This document shows positions 36,886-45,807 of a DNA stretch of 64,000 nt, one piece after another. Both the position numbers and the translations under genes were made by a program. Under the pieces are notes generated by a model that saw nothing but the letters and a program-made list of their open reading frames with translations, was not told where the DNA came from and did no database searches. This DNA comes from Capnocytophaga haemolytica (GTDB taxonomy: Bacteria; Bacteroidota; Bacteroidia; Flavobacteriales; Flavobacteriaceae): assembly GCF_001553545.1 (NCBI RefSeq), contig NZ_CP014227.1:1031001-1095000 (forward strand). Direction: 5' to 3'. Within the stretch, counting starts at the first letter, position 1, and the number at the start of each line of letters is the position of its first letter.

Positions 36886-38031
36886 ATGAGAGAGAGTATA
36901 CACATTAAGAATTTTGGACCTATAAAAGACATCTACATTGAGGATATAAAACCTCTTACGGTACTTATTGGTGAGTCAGGTAGTGGTAAGAGTACCCTAA
37001 TGAAAGTCCTTGCGCTTTTTAGATGGATTTATAAGATGCAAAATATACGTTCTTACCTGAAAAATAGCAAAATATCAAAAAGCCCTTTTCGATTTCGTAT
37101 GGATACCTATCTAAGAAATTGTGGTTTTGTTCAGTACGTGAAGAAAAACACTGAGATACAATACACAACGCATTTTGGAGAACGGGCTTACACCATTACC
37201 TTTACACAAGGAAAGCTTAGAGGCAAAAATGAGATCATAGCTACAGAGGATTTGCAGTATAATAAGTTGAGTTTTATCTCTGAAACACGCAACCTTATTC
37301 CGTTGTGGGCAGAGAAATCTCCCTCGAAGGCTACTTGGGGTTTTTATTTTCAAGAGGTCTTGAACGACTTTATTGATGCTTCTAATATGCTTAAAGCCTT
37401 AGACATTCCTTTTTTTAACTTACAATTTGCAGTAAAAAAGGAGAAGTTTAGAACACGCTATGTAGTTCGCGATACCGCTAATACGTATGAATTAGATATG
37501 AAAGATAGCTCCTCTGGGATTCAAAATGTAATACCTTCATTACTTATAGCTACCTATTTTGCAAAACATTTTGATTATGAAGAAGCGTTTAACCGTACGG
37601 TGTTAAACTATCTAAGTCAGATAGATAGGCTCACTGACTTCAAACCCGTAACCAATCTCGGCGAGGTTAAAAAGCGCATCTCACTGCATATTGAAGAGCC
37701 TGAACTGAGCCTTTTTCCCGATGCCCAATGCGAGCTAATGAGTGCCCTCGTTGCCAACTGCTTTAAAGAAAACAAGAATGAGGTCAATATGGTCTTCTCC
37801 ACACACAGCCCCTATATAGCCAACTACCTCAACCTACTCATCAAGGCGTGTGATAAAGGGCAATTGATAAAAGGGGCTAATATTAGGTTTGAGGATTTAG
37901 CAGTATATCAGGTGATAGATGGCAGCATTGAAGACTTGTGTATCAAAGAGAACCGCATCGTAGATACGAATAGCCTCTCAGACACCATCAACGACATTTA
38001 TAACCAATACGAAGAACTAAACAACCAATGA
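36886..38031 (+). CDS. AAA/ABC-type ATPase of the OLD/AAA_15 class
   Basis: This 381-residue protein has a SMC/OLD-like start (SIHIKNFGPIKDIYIEDIKPLTVLIG), Walker A GESGSGKST at 29-37, a signature-like SSSGIQNVIPSL at about 207-218, Walker B HIEEPELSLFP at 268-278 with E270-E271, and the H-loop FSTHSPY with H307. There is no Toprim domain, so it is not a complete OLD nuclease. Its stop overlaps the start of the next gene by 4 bp (ATGA), which indicates translational coupling. By analogy with ATPase-effector pairs (PARIS, Septu, retron-associated ATPases), it may be a sensor for a small effector nuclease. Function is not demonstrated. Confidence 0.85.
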   Translation: MRESIHIKNFGPIKDIYIEDIKPLTVLIGESGSGKSTLMKVLALFRWIYKMQNIRSYLKNSKISKSPFRFRMDTYLRNCGFVQYVKKNTEIQYTTHFGERAYTITFTQGKLRGKNEIIATEDLQYNKLSFISETRNLIPLWAEKSPSKATWGFYFQEVLNDFIDASNMLKALDIPFFNLQFAVKKEKFRTRYVVRDTANTYELDMKDSSSGIQNVIPSLLIATYFAKHFDYEEAFNRTVLNYLSQIDRLTDFKPVTNLGEVKKRISLHIEEPELSLFPDAQCELMSALVANCFKENKNEVNMVFSTHSPYIANYLNLLIKACDKGQLIKGANIRFEDLAVYQVIDGSIEDLCIKENRIVDTNSLSDTINDIYNQYEELNNQ

Positions 38032-38633
38032 TAACAGATTTACTAACCAACGATTTCATCACACATTACCACCTGCCAGCCGTGCCCACCATAAAAGTAA
38101 TACAACTGCAACACACCTCCTTTGGCATTAGCGACTTAAAAGGACAAGGCATCACCATCACACCTACCCACTTAGGCACAGCCGTTTGTACCAACCCCCA
38201 GAAACACAACATCACCATCATCGGCTATGAGTCCTTTATAAACACCATTGCCAACGAAGCATTTCAGAAAAACAAAAATAGATGCGATATACTCTGCGAA
38301 ACCACCCAAACCTTTGTGCTCGGCGAACTAAAAGAAACCAAAACAAGAGCCTTAAAAGAAGCGCGTAAAAAGGCAAAAACGCAGTTAATAACCTCTTTGC
38401 AAACCCTCTGTGCCGTGCCCGCTATCAAAAAATACTTAGAAACAAAAACCATTAGAAAATGCTGTTTCTTTCACAAAAAGCCCACCAACGTAGCTAACAT
38501 CTACGCCCCAGAAGCCTTTAACCGCTTAGCAACGCTCCCTTCAGTAGCTATAAAGAAAAACTACCCCGACATAGAAGCATTCGGCTTTGAGTGTTATGAA
38601 TACACATATCCGCAAGTATTAACATTGTCTTAA
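38028..38633 (+). CDS. Small partner of the ATPase, possible PD-(D/E)xK nuclease
   Basis: This 201-residue cytoplasmic protein is not one I recognise by family. Residues 87-102 read D87-ILCETTQTFVLG-E100-L-K102, which fits the D...ExK active-site pattern of the PD-(D/E)xK nuclease superfamily: an Asp at the start of one strand, then a hydrophobic strand ending in ExK. A preceding helix (YESFINTIANEAFQK, 67-81) could supply the conserved Glu, and a basic helix follows (KTRALKEARKKAKTQL). It lacks a signal peptide or membrane segment. It starts in the ATGA overlap with the ATPase gene. The nuclease reading is an inference from a short motif; an alternative is a substrate- or DNA-binding adaptor. 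Confidence 0.6.
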   Translation: MITDLLTNDFITHYHLPAVPTIKVIQLQHTSFGISDLKGQGITITPTHLGTAVCTNPQKHNITIIGYESFINTIANEAFQKNKNRCDILCETTQTFVLGELKETKTRALKEARKKAKTQLITSLQTLCAVPAIKKYLETKTIRKCCFFHKKPTNVANIYAPEAFNRLATLPSVAIKKNYPDIEAFGFECYEYTYPQVLTLS

Positions 38634-38644
38634 ACTGGCACCAC

Positions 38645-38687
38645 CTGACAAAATGTCAGTCAGCACTACTTTGGTATGCTTTTCGCA
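38645..38687 (+). promoter_or_regulatory. Sigma-54-like promoter with upstream inverted repeat for htpG
   Basis: A perfect inverted repeat CTGACA-AAA-TGTCAG (38645-38659) is followed by TTGGTATGCTTTTCGCA (38671-38687). GG at 38673-38674 and GC at 38685-38686 are 10 bp apart, the -24/-12 geometry of sigma-54 promoters. No TAnnTTTG box is found before htpG. Confidence 0.55.
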
Positions 38688-38727
38688 ATAGGTTTGCCGT
38701 TAAATAAGTAATAAAGAATAAAAGAAT

Positions 38728-40608
38728 ATGAAAGGAAATATCAATGTTTCAGTGGAGAACATCTTCCCGCTGATTAAAAAGTTCTTATATAGCGACCACG
38801 AGATCTTCTTGCGCGAGCTTATCTCCAATGCTACCGATGCTACCCTCAAGCTCAAACACTTGTGCAGCATCGGAGAGGCAAAAGTAGAGTACGGCAACCC
38901 AGAGATCACTGTGCGTGTAGACAAAGACAACAAGACACTCCACATCAAAGACCAGGGCATCGGTATGACTGCCGAGGAGGTGGAGAAGTACATCAACCAG
39001 ATTGCCTTCTCTGGGGCAGAGGAGTTTCTCGCTAAATATAAAGACACTGCCAAAGACGCAGGTGTTATAGGTCACTTTGGTTTAGGTTTTTACTCAGCCT
39101 TTATGGTGGCTAAGGAGGTGGAAATCCTTACCAAGAGCTACACCGATGCGCCCGCTGTGCGCTGGGTATGCGATGGCTCGCCTGAGTTCACCCTTGAAGA
39201 ATACCCAGAAAAGACTGACCGCGGTACGGAGATTGTGTTGCACCTCAATGATGACTCATTAGAGTTTTTAGAAGCACACCGCATTGAGGAGTTGCTGACC
39301 AAGTACAACAAGTTTATGCCCGTGCCGATTATCTTCGGTACTAAGCGAGTGCCTAAACCACGCCCAGAAGATGCTCCCGAGGACTATAAGACGGAGTATG
39401 ACACGGTGCCAAACCGCATCAACAACCCCAATCCCGCGTGGACGAAGCAGCCTGCTGACCTTACCGATGAGGACTACAAGGCTTTCTATCACGAGCTTTA
39501 CCCGATGCAGTTCGAGGAGCCGCTCTTCCACATACACCTCAATGTAGATTATCCCTTCCACCTTACAGGGATACTCTACTTCCCTAAGCTCACAGGCGAC
39601 TTACAGCTGCAAAAAGACCGTATACAGCTCTATCAGAATCAGGTGTTTGTAACCGATAATGTCGAGGGTATCGTGCCAGAGTTCCTTACGATGCTCAAGG
39701 GGGTGATCGACTCACCTGATATACCTCTAAACGTCTCTCGATCATACCTACAAGCCGATGCCAATGTGAAAAAGATAGGCAGCTATATCACCCGCAAGGT
39801 AGCCGATAAGCTCAAATCACTCTTCAACAGCAACCGCAAGGACTTTGAGGCTAAGTGGAACGACATCAAGATAGTGCTCGAATACGGTATGCTCACCGAT
39901 GACAAGTTCTACGAGAAGGCAGGCGACTTTATGCTCTACCCCTCTACGGACGATAAATACTACACCCTCACAGAGTTGAAAGAGGCTACCAAGGCATTGC
40001 AGACGGATAAGGACGGCAACTTGGTGCTACTCTACGCACAGAACAAAGAGGCGCAATACGCTGCCATAGAAGAGGCGAAGGAGAAGGGATACATCGTGCT
40101 GCTGCTTGATACGCCTATTGTATCGCACTTGATGCAGAAGCTCGAGCAAGACAATGAGAAGTTGCAGTTTGCCCGTGTAGACTCTGCTCCACTCTCAAAG
40201 CTCATTAAGAAAGACGATACGGTGATAGCCAAGTATTCCGAAGAGGAAAAGAAAACCCTTAAAGAGGTGATAGAGACCGTAGTGCCTAAGGAGGGCTATA
40301 TGGTGCAGCTTGAGGATTTAGCGAGCGATGAGCCTCCGATGGCTATCAATCAACCTGAGTTTATGCGCCGTATGAAAGAGATGAGTGCCACCAGCGGTGG
40401 GGGTATGTTTGGGGCATTCCCAGAGGTGTACCACGTGGTGGTCAATAGCAATTCGCCCTTAGCGGACGCTATCCTCAAAGCCCCTACAGAGGACGCTAAG
40501 AAAGCCCTCATCAGTCAGGCTTTTGATTTGGCACGTCTCTCACAAGGCTTATTGAAAGGCAAAGAGTTGTCAGACTTTGTGAAGAAGAATTTTGAGGCAA
40601 TTAAATAG
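38728..40608 (+). CDS. htpG: Molecular chaperone HtpG (Hsp90)
   Basis: This 626-residue GHKL ATPase chaperone shows the N-terminal Bergerat motifs: NATDATLKLKHL (about 34-45), IKDQGIGMT (about 73-81), and GHFGLGFYSAFMV (about 114-126). The middle domain (RGTEIVLHLND; LNVSRSYLQAD) and a C-terminal dimerisation domain complete it. Hsp90 assists folding of client proteins in the cytoplasm under stress. The upstream region has a sigma-54-like promoter and a 6-3-6 inverted repeat rather than the usual housekeeping promoter, so it may be stress controlled. The length agrees with bacterial HtpG. It ends at a very long perfect hairpin. Confidence 0.96.
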   Translation: MKGNINVSVENIFPLIKKFLYSDHEIFLRELISNATDATLKLKHLCSIGEAKVEYGNPEITVRVDKDNKTLHIKDQGIGMTAEEVEKYINQIAFSGAEEFLAKYKDTAKDAGVIGHFGLGFYSAFMVAKEVEILTKSYTDAPAVRWVCDGSPEFTLEEYPEKTDRGTEIVLHLNDDSLEFLEAHRIEELLTKYNKFMPVPIIFGTKRVPKPRPEDAPEDYKTEYDTVPNRINNPNPAWTKQPADLTDEDYKAFYHELYPMQFEEPLFHIHLNVDYPFHLTGILYFPKLTGDLQLQKDRIQLYQNQVFVTDNVEGIVPEFLTMLKGVIDSPDIPLNVSRSYLQADANVKKIGSYITRKVADKLKSLFNSNRKDFEAKWNDIKIVLEYGMLTDDKFYEKAGDFMLYPSTDDKYYTLTELKEATKALQTDKDGNLVLLYAQNKEAQYAAIEEAKEKGYIVLLLDTPIVSHLMQKLEQDNEKLQFARVDSAPLSKLIKKDDTVIAKYSEEEKKTLKEVIETVVPKEGYMVQLEDLASDEPPMAINQPEFMRRMKEMSATSGGGMFGAFPEVYHVVVNSNSPLADAILKAPTEDAKKALISQAFDLARLSQGLLKGKELSDFVKKNFEAIK

Positions 40609-40626
40609 CATCCATAAGTCAAATAT

Positions 40627-40690
40627 AAAAGGTCAGGGGTCAGAAGTCAGTGTATAAATGCACTGACTTCTGACCCCTGACCTTTTATCC
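40627..40690 (+). terminator. 26-bp perfect hairpin terminator built from GGTCAG words
   Basis: The arms 40627-40652 and 40661-40686 are perfectly complementary over 26 bp, with an 8-base loop (TATAAATG) and a TTTT end. The left arm carries GGTCAG, GGTCAG and GTCAG in a row. It is unusually long for a terminator. Confidence 0.9.
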
Positions 40691-40743
40691 TTTTTTCTGC
40701 AAAACTTTTTCGAGGAATATGTAGAGGTTTAGATAAAATATAG

Positions 40744-40751
40744 TAACTTTG
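40744..40751 (+). promoter_or_regulatory. -7 box of esterase gene promoter
   Basis: TAACTTTG, followed by TCGCCTGAAAA. The 14 bases starting at the box are identical to those of the POT transporter promoter at 42185. Confidence 0.6.
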
Positions 40752-40834
40752 TCGCCTGAAAATAGATAGCCAATTAGCTTACTTATAGAAAATAAATTGC
40801 TGAGAGCTATGATTAAATATTAAACTGTATAGAA

Positions 40835-42049
40835 ATGAAAAAACATTTACTAATCCTCATTACCCTACTCACAGGGGCAACTGCTATGGGGCAGCAGTAC
40901 AAGGTAACTTTTGACAAGGCAGAACACGGTTCCTATACCGTATCGCCAGCACTGCCCAAAAGCGGGATGTACAAAGCAGGCACTGTGCTCACCGTAAAAG
41001 CCACCCCAGACAAGGGCTACACATTTGACAGTGGTTATTACACCGCTTCCGAAGATATGCCTTGGGGTAGACTCTATTTCGAGACAATGACCCCTGAATT
41101 TAAAATTACAGTTCATCGCAATATCGCTATTGGGGCTTATTTCGTAAAACAACAGGCTACCCAAGGGCTTGTCGTTACCCAAGATATAGTATTTGCACAA
41201 CCAGGGAAGAAGCCTCTCAAATACGATGTTTACGCCCCTAAAGGAGCTAAAAACCTGCCTTGTATAGTCATTATCCACGGAGGTGGCTGGTCGTCCAATA
41301 CCGAAGACATTATGCGCGGTATGGCACGCGAGATGGCGCGTACGGGCAAGTATGTAGTCTTCAGTATGGACTATCGTTGGCTGGGCACTCTTGATGGCGA
41401 CAAAACGCCTACCGAACCCTATCAGATTATTGAGGACGTCTACGGTGGACTGCTTCATATTATGGAGCACGCTGCTGTATACGGAGGCGATCCTTCCAAG
41501 TTATTGCTCACAGGTGATAGTGCAGGCGGACACCTATCAGCTTCTGCTGCCAACTTCGTAGAGCGCATTGGAGATCGTGGTTTTGGTAAGACTGAAGATG
41601 TCTACGAATTTAAGCCCACTTATCTGCCTAAAGGCAAAACCCTCATCCAAGTGCGTACCGACTTAGCTAAGGCTATCAAAGCTGTGAGTCCTACCTATGG
41701 AGTGTTCTCTGCAGGGCTCCTCTCAGGACCTATGAAGGACAAAAGTGATGCCTATCGCAAAGCTATTGCTCCCATAGAATCTATTCCTAATGCTAAAGAG
41801 CGTTATGTACCTCAATTGCTGTTTCGTGGCACTGAAGATCCTATCATCAGTGATCAGGAAGTGCGAGGTTATGAGCAAGCTCTCATCAAAGCAGGGCAAC
41901 GCGCAGAGTACATTGAAGTAGGTGGTGCTAGCCACGCCTTCTTCGACTGGAAACCTGAAGCGAAAACCCAGGCCGTCTTCGAACGTTATGGCATTTACCA
42001 CATCAAGGAAATGCTCCTTTTCTTTGATGATGTGCTGGATGGTAAGTAA
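40835..42049 (+). CDS. Exported alpha/beta hydrolase (BD-FAE/esterase-lipase type) with InlB-like N-terminal domain
   Basis: The 404-residue protein has a signal peptide (ATAMGQQYK), a bacterial-repeat/InlB_B-like beta domain at about 22-105 (KAGTVLTVKATPDKGYTFDSG), and an alpha/beta hydrolase domain. The oxyanion motif is HGGGW at 148-152, the nucleophile elbow is GDSAGG with S229, the Asp is likely in RGTEDPIISD (near 330) and the His in GASHAFFDW (near 370). Enzymes of this type de-esterify carbohydrates or small esters. It appears to act in the periplasm or outside. No T9SS C-terminal domain is seen. Its promoter closely resembles that of the next operon, so the two may be regulated alike. 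Confidence 0.87.
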   Translation: MKKHLLILITLLTGATAMGQQYKVTFDKAEHGSYTVSPALPKSGMYKAGTVLTVKATPDKGYTFDSGYYTASEDMPWGRLYFETMTPEFKITVHRNIAIGAYFVKQQATQGLVVTQDIVFAQPGKKPLKYDVYAPKGAKNLPCIVIIHGGGWSSNTEDIMRGMAREMARTGKYVVFSMDYRWLGTLDGDKTPTEPYQIIEDVYGGLLHIMEHAAVYGGDPSKLLLTGDSAGGHLSASAANFVERIGDRGFGKTEDVYEFKPTYLPKGKTLIQVRTDLAKAIKAVSPTYGVFSAGLLSGPMKDKSDAYRKAIAPIESIPNAKERYVPQLLFRGTEDPIISDQEVRGYEQALIKAGQRAEYIEVGGASHAFFDWKPEAKTQAVFERYGIYHIKEMLLFFDDVLDGK

Positions 42050-42160
42050 TAATAAGCTTCTTTTCCTCTGTAACCAATTGATAATAAACGAAAAACACGC
42101 CTACCTTATACCTTACACCTCATATCTCATACCTTACCTCTAAAAAATTAACAGAATATT

Positions 42161-42192
42161 TTTGGTTGTTTCGTAGTGTTTTTATAACTTTG
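42161..42192 (+). promoter_or_regulatory. Promoter of the POT transporter operon
   Basis: TTTG at 42161-42164, 20 bp spacer, TAACTTTG at 42185-42192; a near-perfect Bacteroidota promoter. Confidence 0.75.
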
Positions 42193-42228
42193 TCGCCTTA
42201 AAAAGAAAGTAAGAGATTTGCAAGGGGT

Positions 42229-43959
42229 ATGAATTATTCAAACACCAAAGTATTAGGTCAGCCATCGGGCTTGTTTTTTTTGTTCTTCACTCAGATGTGG
42301 GAGCGTTTTTCTTTTTATGGGATGTGTGCCCTCTTGGTGCTTTTCCTCACAGCGGAGGTTATTACAGGTTCAGTACAGTCAGGCTGGGGCTGGGATACAG
42401 CACGTGCTACCTCGCTCTATGGCACCTACGCAATGCTGCTATACCTCACCCCCATCATTGGCGGTATCATCGCTGATAAATACCTCGGTGCACGCAAGAC
42501 GATCATCATCGGCGCAAGCATTATGACCCTCGGGCAGTTCTGTCTCTTTATGAATTCCCACACGATGTTCTATGTGGGTTTGTGCTGCCTCGTGATTGGG
42601 GTAGGGCTTTTTAAGCCTAATATGCCTTCTATACTATCACAGATGTTCATCGGTGAACCAGAGAAAAAAGACAGTGCCTACACCATCTTCTATATGGGCG
42701 TCAATTGTGGTGCCTTCTTTGGGATGATGCTCTGTGGCTACCTCGGCATCCACTGGGGCTGGCATCTCGGTTTTGGGCTGGCTGGCATCTTTATGCTGCT
42801 CGGCACACTGCAATTCATCTTTGCCAAAAACCTAATGGACAACTTGGGGGCTGCCCCTAAGAGAATGCCTGAGGCAGAGAAGAAGGTGGATATAGGTGAA
42901 AAACATAACCCTTTTACAATAGTGGATATTATCCTCACGGTGATTGTAGCAGTACTGGGGCTCACCTATGCCCTTAATGAGCAGTTGGTAAAAGGCGGCT
43001 TTACTGATGTCTTTGGCTTTCTTGATAATCCTTACCTATCTGGACAACTGCTTGTGATACTTGGCACGTTGTTACTTTTTATTTACTTGATTATTTCACG
43101 TACAATGCGCTATGAAGGGGAGGTACGTCGCCGTATGTTTGCCGTGCTCTGTATCGCAATGTTCATCATCTTCTTTTACATTGGTTTCGATCAAGCTCCT
43201 TCCTCACTGACTATCATCACCCGCGACCATATCGATAGAACACTCACAGGTAACGGACTGCTGATATTCAACATCGTCAATAGCCTATTGGTGCTCGTCC
43301 CGCTGGCGATTATCACCTATGTACTCATACGGCTCGCCATAGCTACCTTTAAGATTATTCCGATTACAAACCTCATTCTATTAGTGTGCTTTATGCTACT
43401 TTGGGGAGGCTCTATTTATATGCTCTACCAGAAGTTTCACGAGACAGTGTCAGAGATTGAAGTAACGTGGTTTGGCACGCTCAATTCTTTCTTTGTCATC
43501 ACCTTAGCCTCTTCAATCTCTAAAATCTGGGACTCTAAATACAATCCTCCTGTGGCTTTCAAGTACGGCTTTGGGTTGCTGCTTGTCTCTATAGGCTTTT
43601 TAGCAATCTGGTTGGGAGATGTGTATTTCAACGTAGGCGGAAAGATACCGATGCTCTTCTTAGTGCTTATCTATTTATTCCTTACCTTAGGCGAGTTGTT
43701 TGTCTCTCCTGTGGGTTTATCCTATATATCTAAGTTAGTGCCAGCGCGTATGCTCGCCTTTATGTTTGGGATGTGGTATTTAGCGATTGCTATAGCCAAG
43801 AAGATAGCTGCCTCACTCGGTGGACAAGTAGACGTCATCAAAGCGAAGTGGGGTTTAGACGCCTTCTTCCTCATATTTGCAGGTATCACCGCAGGTGCGG
43901 CTATTATCGTAATGGCAATGCACCCACTGCTCAAAAAACTAATGGGAGAAGTAAAGTAA
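42229..43959 (+). CDS. POT/PTR family proton-coupled peptide transporter, copy 1
   Basis: The 576-residue inner-membrane protein belongs to the POT (PTR2) branch of the MFS: it has the family motif region LFFLFFTQMWERFSFYGMCALLVLF (about 17-41, containing ExxERFxYY-like MWERFSFYG) and FYMGVNCGAFFG (~155-166). About 14 membrane helices are predicted. It should import di- and tripeptides driven by protons. A highly similar paralogue follows 29 bp downstream in the same operon. Asaccharolytic or proteolytic oral Bacteroidota often depend on such peptide uptake. Confidence 0.92.
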   Translation: MNYSNTKVLGQPSGLFFLFFTQMWERFSFYGMCALLVLFLTAEVITGSVQSGWGWDTARATSLYGTYAMLLYLTPIIGGIIADKYLGARKTIIIGASIMTLGQFCLFMNSHTMFYVGLCCLVIGVGLFKPNMPSILSQMFIGEPEKKDSAYTIFYMGVNCGAFFGMMLCGYLGIHWGWHLGFGLAGIFMLLGTLQFIFAKNLMDNLGAAPKRMPEAEKKVDIGEKHNPFTIVDIILTVIVAVLGLTYALNEQLVKGGFTDVFGFLDNPYLSGQLLVILGTLLLFIYLIISRTMRYEGEVRRRMFAVLCIAMFIIFFYIGFDQAPSSLTIITRDHIDRTLTGNGLLIFNIVNSLLVLVPLAIITYVLIRLAIATFKIIPITNLILLVCFMLLWGGSIYMLYQKFHETVSEIEVTWFGTLNSFFVITLASSISKIWDSKYNPPVAFKYGFGLLLVSIGFLAIWLGDVYFNVGGKIPMLFLVLIYLFLTLGELFVSPVGLSYISKLVPARMLAFMFGMWYLAIAIAKKIAASLGGQVDVIKAKWGLDAFFLIFAGITAGAAIIVMAMHPLLKKLMGEVK

Positions 43960-43988
43960 CATAAGATAAAAAGTAATTTAAATATATT

Positions 43989-45716
43989 ATGTATCACACA
44001 AATACAAAAGTGTTAGGTCAGCCCGTGGGGCTGTTCTTCTTGTTCTTCACTGAGATGTGGGAACGATTTTCATTCTATGGTATGCGCGCCCTTTTGGTGC
44101 TCTTCTTAACAGCAAGTCTTACAGATGCCAACCCTGGTTGGGGATGGGATACTGCGCGTGCTACCTCACTCTACGGTACGTATGCAATGCTCATCTATCT
44201 CACCCCTGTGCTCGGCGGTATGATTGCCGACCGCTGGCTCGGTGCTCGCAAAACCATCATCATTGGCACGGTGTTCCTCGCCGCAGGGCAGTTCTTCCTA
44301 TTTATGCCCTCGCATCTCAGCTTTTATATAGGCTTAGCATGCCTCGTAGTGGGCGTAGGGCTCTTCAAACCCAACACACCTACGATCCTTTCGCAACTCT
44401 ATAAAGATAATCCAGAGAAGAAGGATAGTGCCTATACCATTTTCTATATGGGCGTAAACTGTGGTGCCTTCTTTGGGATGATGCTCTGTGGTTATGTAGG
44501 GACTAACTTTGATTGGAACTACGGCTTTGGTCTTGCGGGCGTATTTATGACCCTCGGTGGTATGTTGCAGTTCTATTTCAATAAAAACCTCTTGGGCGAC
44601 TTGGGCACTGCTCCTGCTAAAGTAGATCATACAGAGGTAAAGGATACTCCTCACGAAAAGCGCAATCCATTCACCACCTTCGACCTTATCCTCACAGTGC
44701 TTGTAGTGATATTCGGCTTGGGCTATACCATCAACGAACAGTTAGTAAACGCAGGCAGCACCGACTTCTTTGCCTTCTTAGATACGAGTGCACTCAAAGG
44801 AGATTTATTAGTGATTATTCTTGTTGGGATAATGTTTGTATACCTACTCATTTCACGCACAATGCGTTATGAAGCTGAAGTGCGTAGTAAAATGTTTGGA
44901 GTGTTCTTTATAGCTTTGTTTGTTATCTTCTTCTACGTGGGATTTGAGCAAGCTCCTTCTTCACTTACGATCATCACCCGTGACCACGTCAATAGGGTAC
45001 TTACAGGCAATGGGCTGTTGATTTTTAACATTGTTAATAGCCTTTTGGTGATAGTGCCGCTCTGCATCATCACCTACGTGCTCTATAAGATTGCACAAGT
45101 TACTTGGAAGATCATCCCACTCACCAACCTCTTCATAGGGATCTGCTTTGTGCTCTTGTGGGTAGGCTGTGTATATATGCTCTACCAGAAGTTCAATGAA
45201 ACTGTAGGCGAGATTGAAGTAACGTGGTTCCAAACGCTCAACTCCTTCTTTGTGATTACGCTGGCTTCCTCAGTGGCAAAGATATGGGAGTCCAAATACA
45301 ATCCGCCAGTAGCCTTCAAATACGCCTTTGGCTTGCTCTTTGTAGCTTTAGGCTTCTTGGCAATCTGGGCAGGCTCAGTCTACTTCAAAGTCGATGGCAA
45401 GATACCGATGCTCTTCTTAGCAGTGATTTACCTGCTGCACACTTTGGGCGAACTCTTTGTATCGCCTGTGGGCTTGTCGTACATCTCTAAGTTAGTACCT
45501 GTGCGTATGCTCGCCTTTATGTTTGGGATGTGGTATTTAGCTATAGCTTTAGCACAAAAAGGAGCCGCAGCCTTAGGTGGTCAAGTGGATGTAATTATCA
45601 AGAACTATGGCTTAGATAGCTTCTTTCTGCTCTTTGCAGGCATTATGACGGGGGCTGCCGTTGTTGTAATGGCAATGCATCCACTGCTTAAGAGGCTAAT
45701 GGGAGAAGTAAAATAA
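43989..45716 (+). CDS. POT/PTR family proton-coupled peptide transporter, copy 2
   Basis: The 575-residue paralogue of the upstream gene shows the same MWERFSFYGMRALLVLF start, FYMGVNCGAFFGMMLCGY and GNGLLIFNIVNSLLV segments. Here the Arg after YGM matches the usual family motif (YYGMRA), whereas copy 1 has Cys at that position, which might change substrate or proton coupling. About 14 transmembrane helices are predicted. The pair is a tandem duplication. A hairpin terminator closes the operon. Confidence 0.92.
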   Translation: MYHTNTKVLGQPVGLFFLFFTEMWERFSFYGMRALLVLFLTASLTDANPGWGWDTARATSLYGTYAMLIYLTPVLGGMIADRWLGARKTIIIGTVFLAAGQFFLFMPSHLSFYIGLACLVVGVGLFKPNTPTILSQLYKDNPEKKDSAYTIFYMGVNCGAFFGMMLCGYVGTNFDWNYGFGLAGVFMTLGGMLQFYFNKNLLGDLGTAPAKVDHTEVKDTPHEKRNPFTTFDLILTVLVVIFGLGYTINEQLVNAGSTDFFAFLDTSALKGDLLVIILVGIMFVYLLISRTMRYEAEVRSKMFGVFFIALFVIFFYVGFEQAPSSLTIITRDHVNRVLTGNGLLIFNIVNSLLVIVPLCIITYVLYKIAQVTWKIIPLTNLFIGICFVLLWVGCVYMLYQKFNETVGEIEVTWFQTLNSFFVITLASSVAKIWESKYNPPVAFKYAFGLLFVALGFLAIWAGSVYFKVDGKIPMLFLAVIYLLHTLGELFVSPVGLSYISKLVPVRMLAFMFGMWYLAIALAQKGAAALGGQVDVIIKNYGLDSFFLLFAGIMTGAAVVVMAMHPLLKRLMGEVK

Positions 45717-45735
45717 AACTAATACTAAAAGATAT

Positions 45736-45764
45736 AAAAGGCAACTCTTATGAGCTGCCTTTTT
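45736..45764 (+). terminator. Terminator of the POT operon
   Basis: AAAAGGCAACTC at 45736-45747 pairs with GAGCTGCCTTTT at 45752-45763 with one mismatch, then T-rich sequence. Confidence 0.82.
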
Positions 45765-45807
45765 GCTTTATTATAGTAGTAGTGTGTTAAAGTTTTGTTA
45801 AAATGGA

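Noticed and set aside
36886..38031. OLD-family nuclease assignment for the ATPase
   Set aside because: The C-terminal Toprim domain of OLD proteins is absent; only the ATPase part is present.
40865..41470. 201-residue minus-strand ORF opposite the esterase gene
   Set aside because: Antisense shadow of the alpha/beta hydrolase; no start context or family features.
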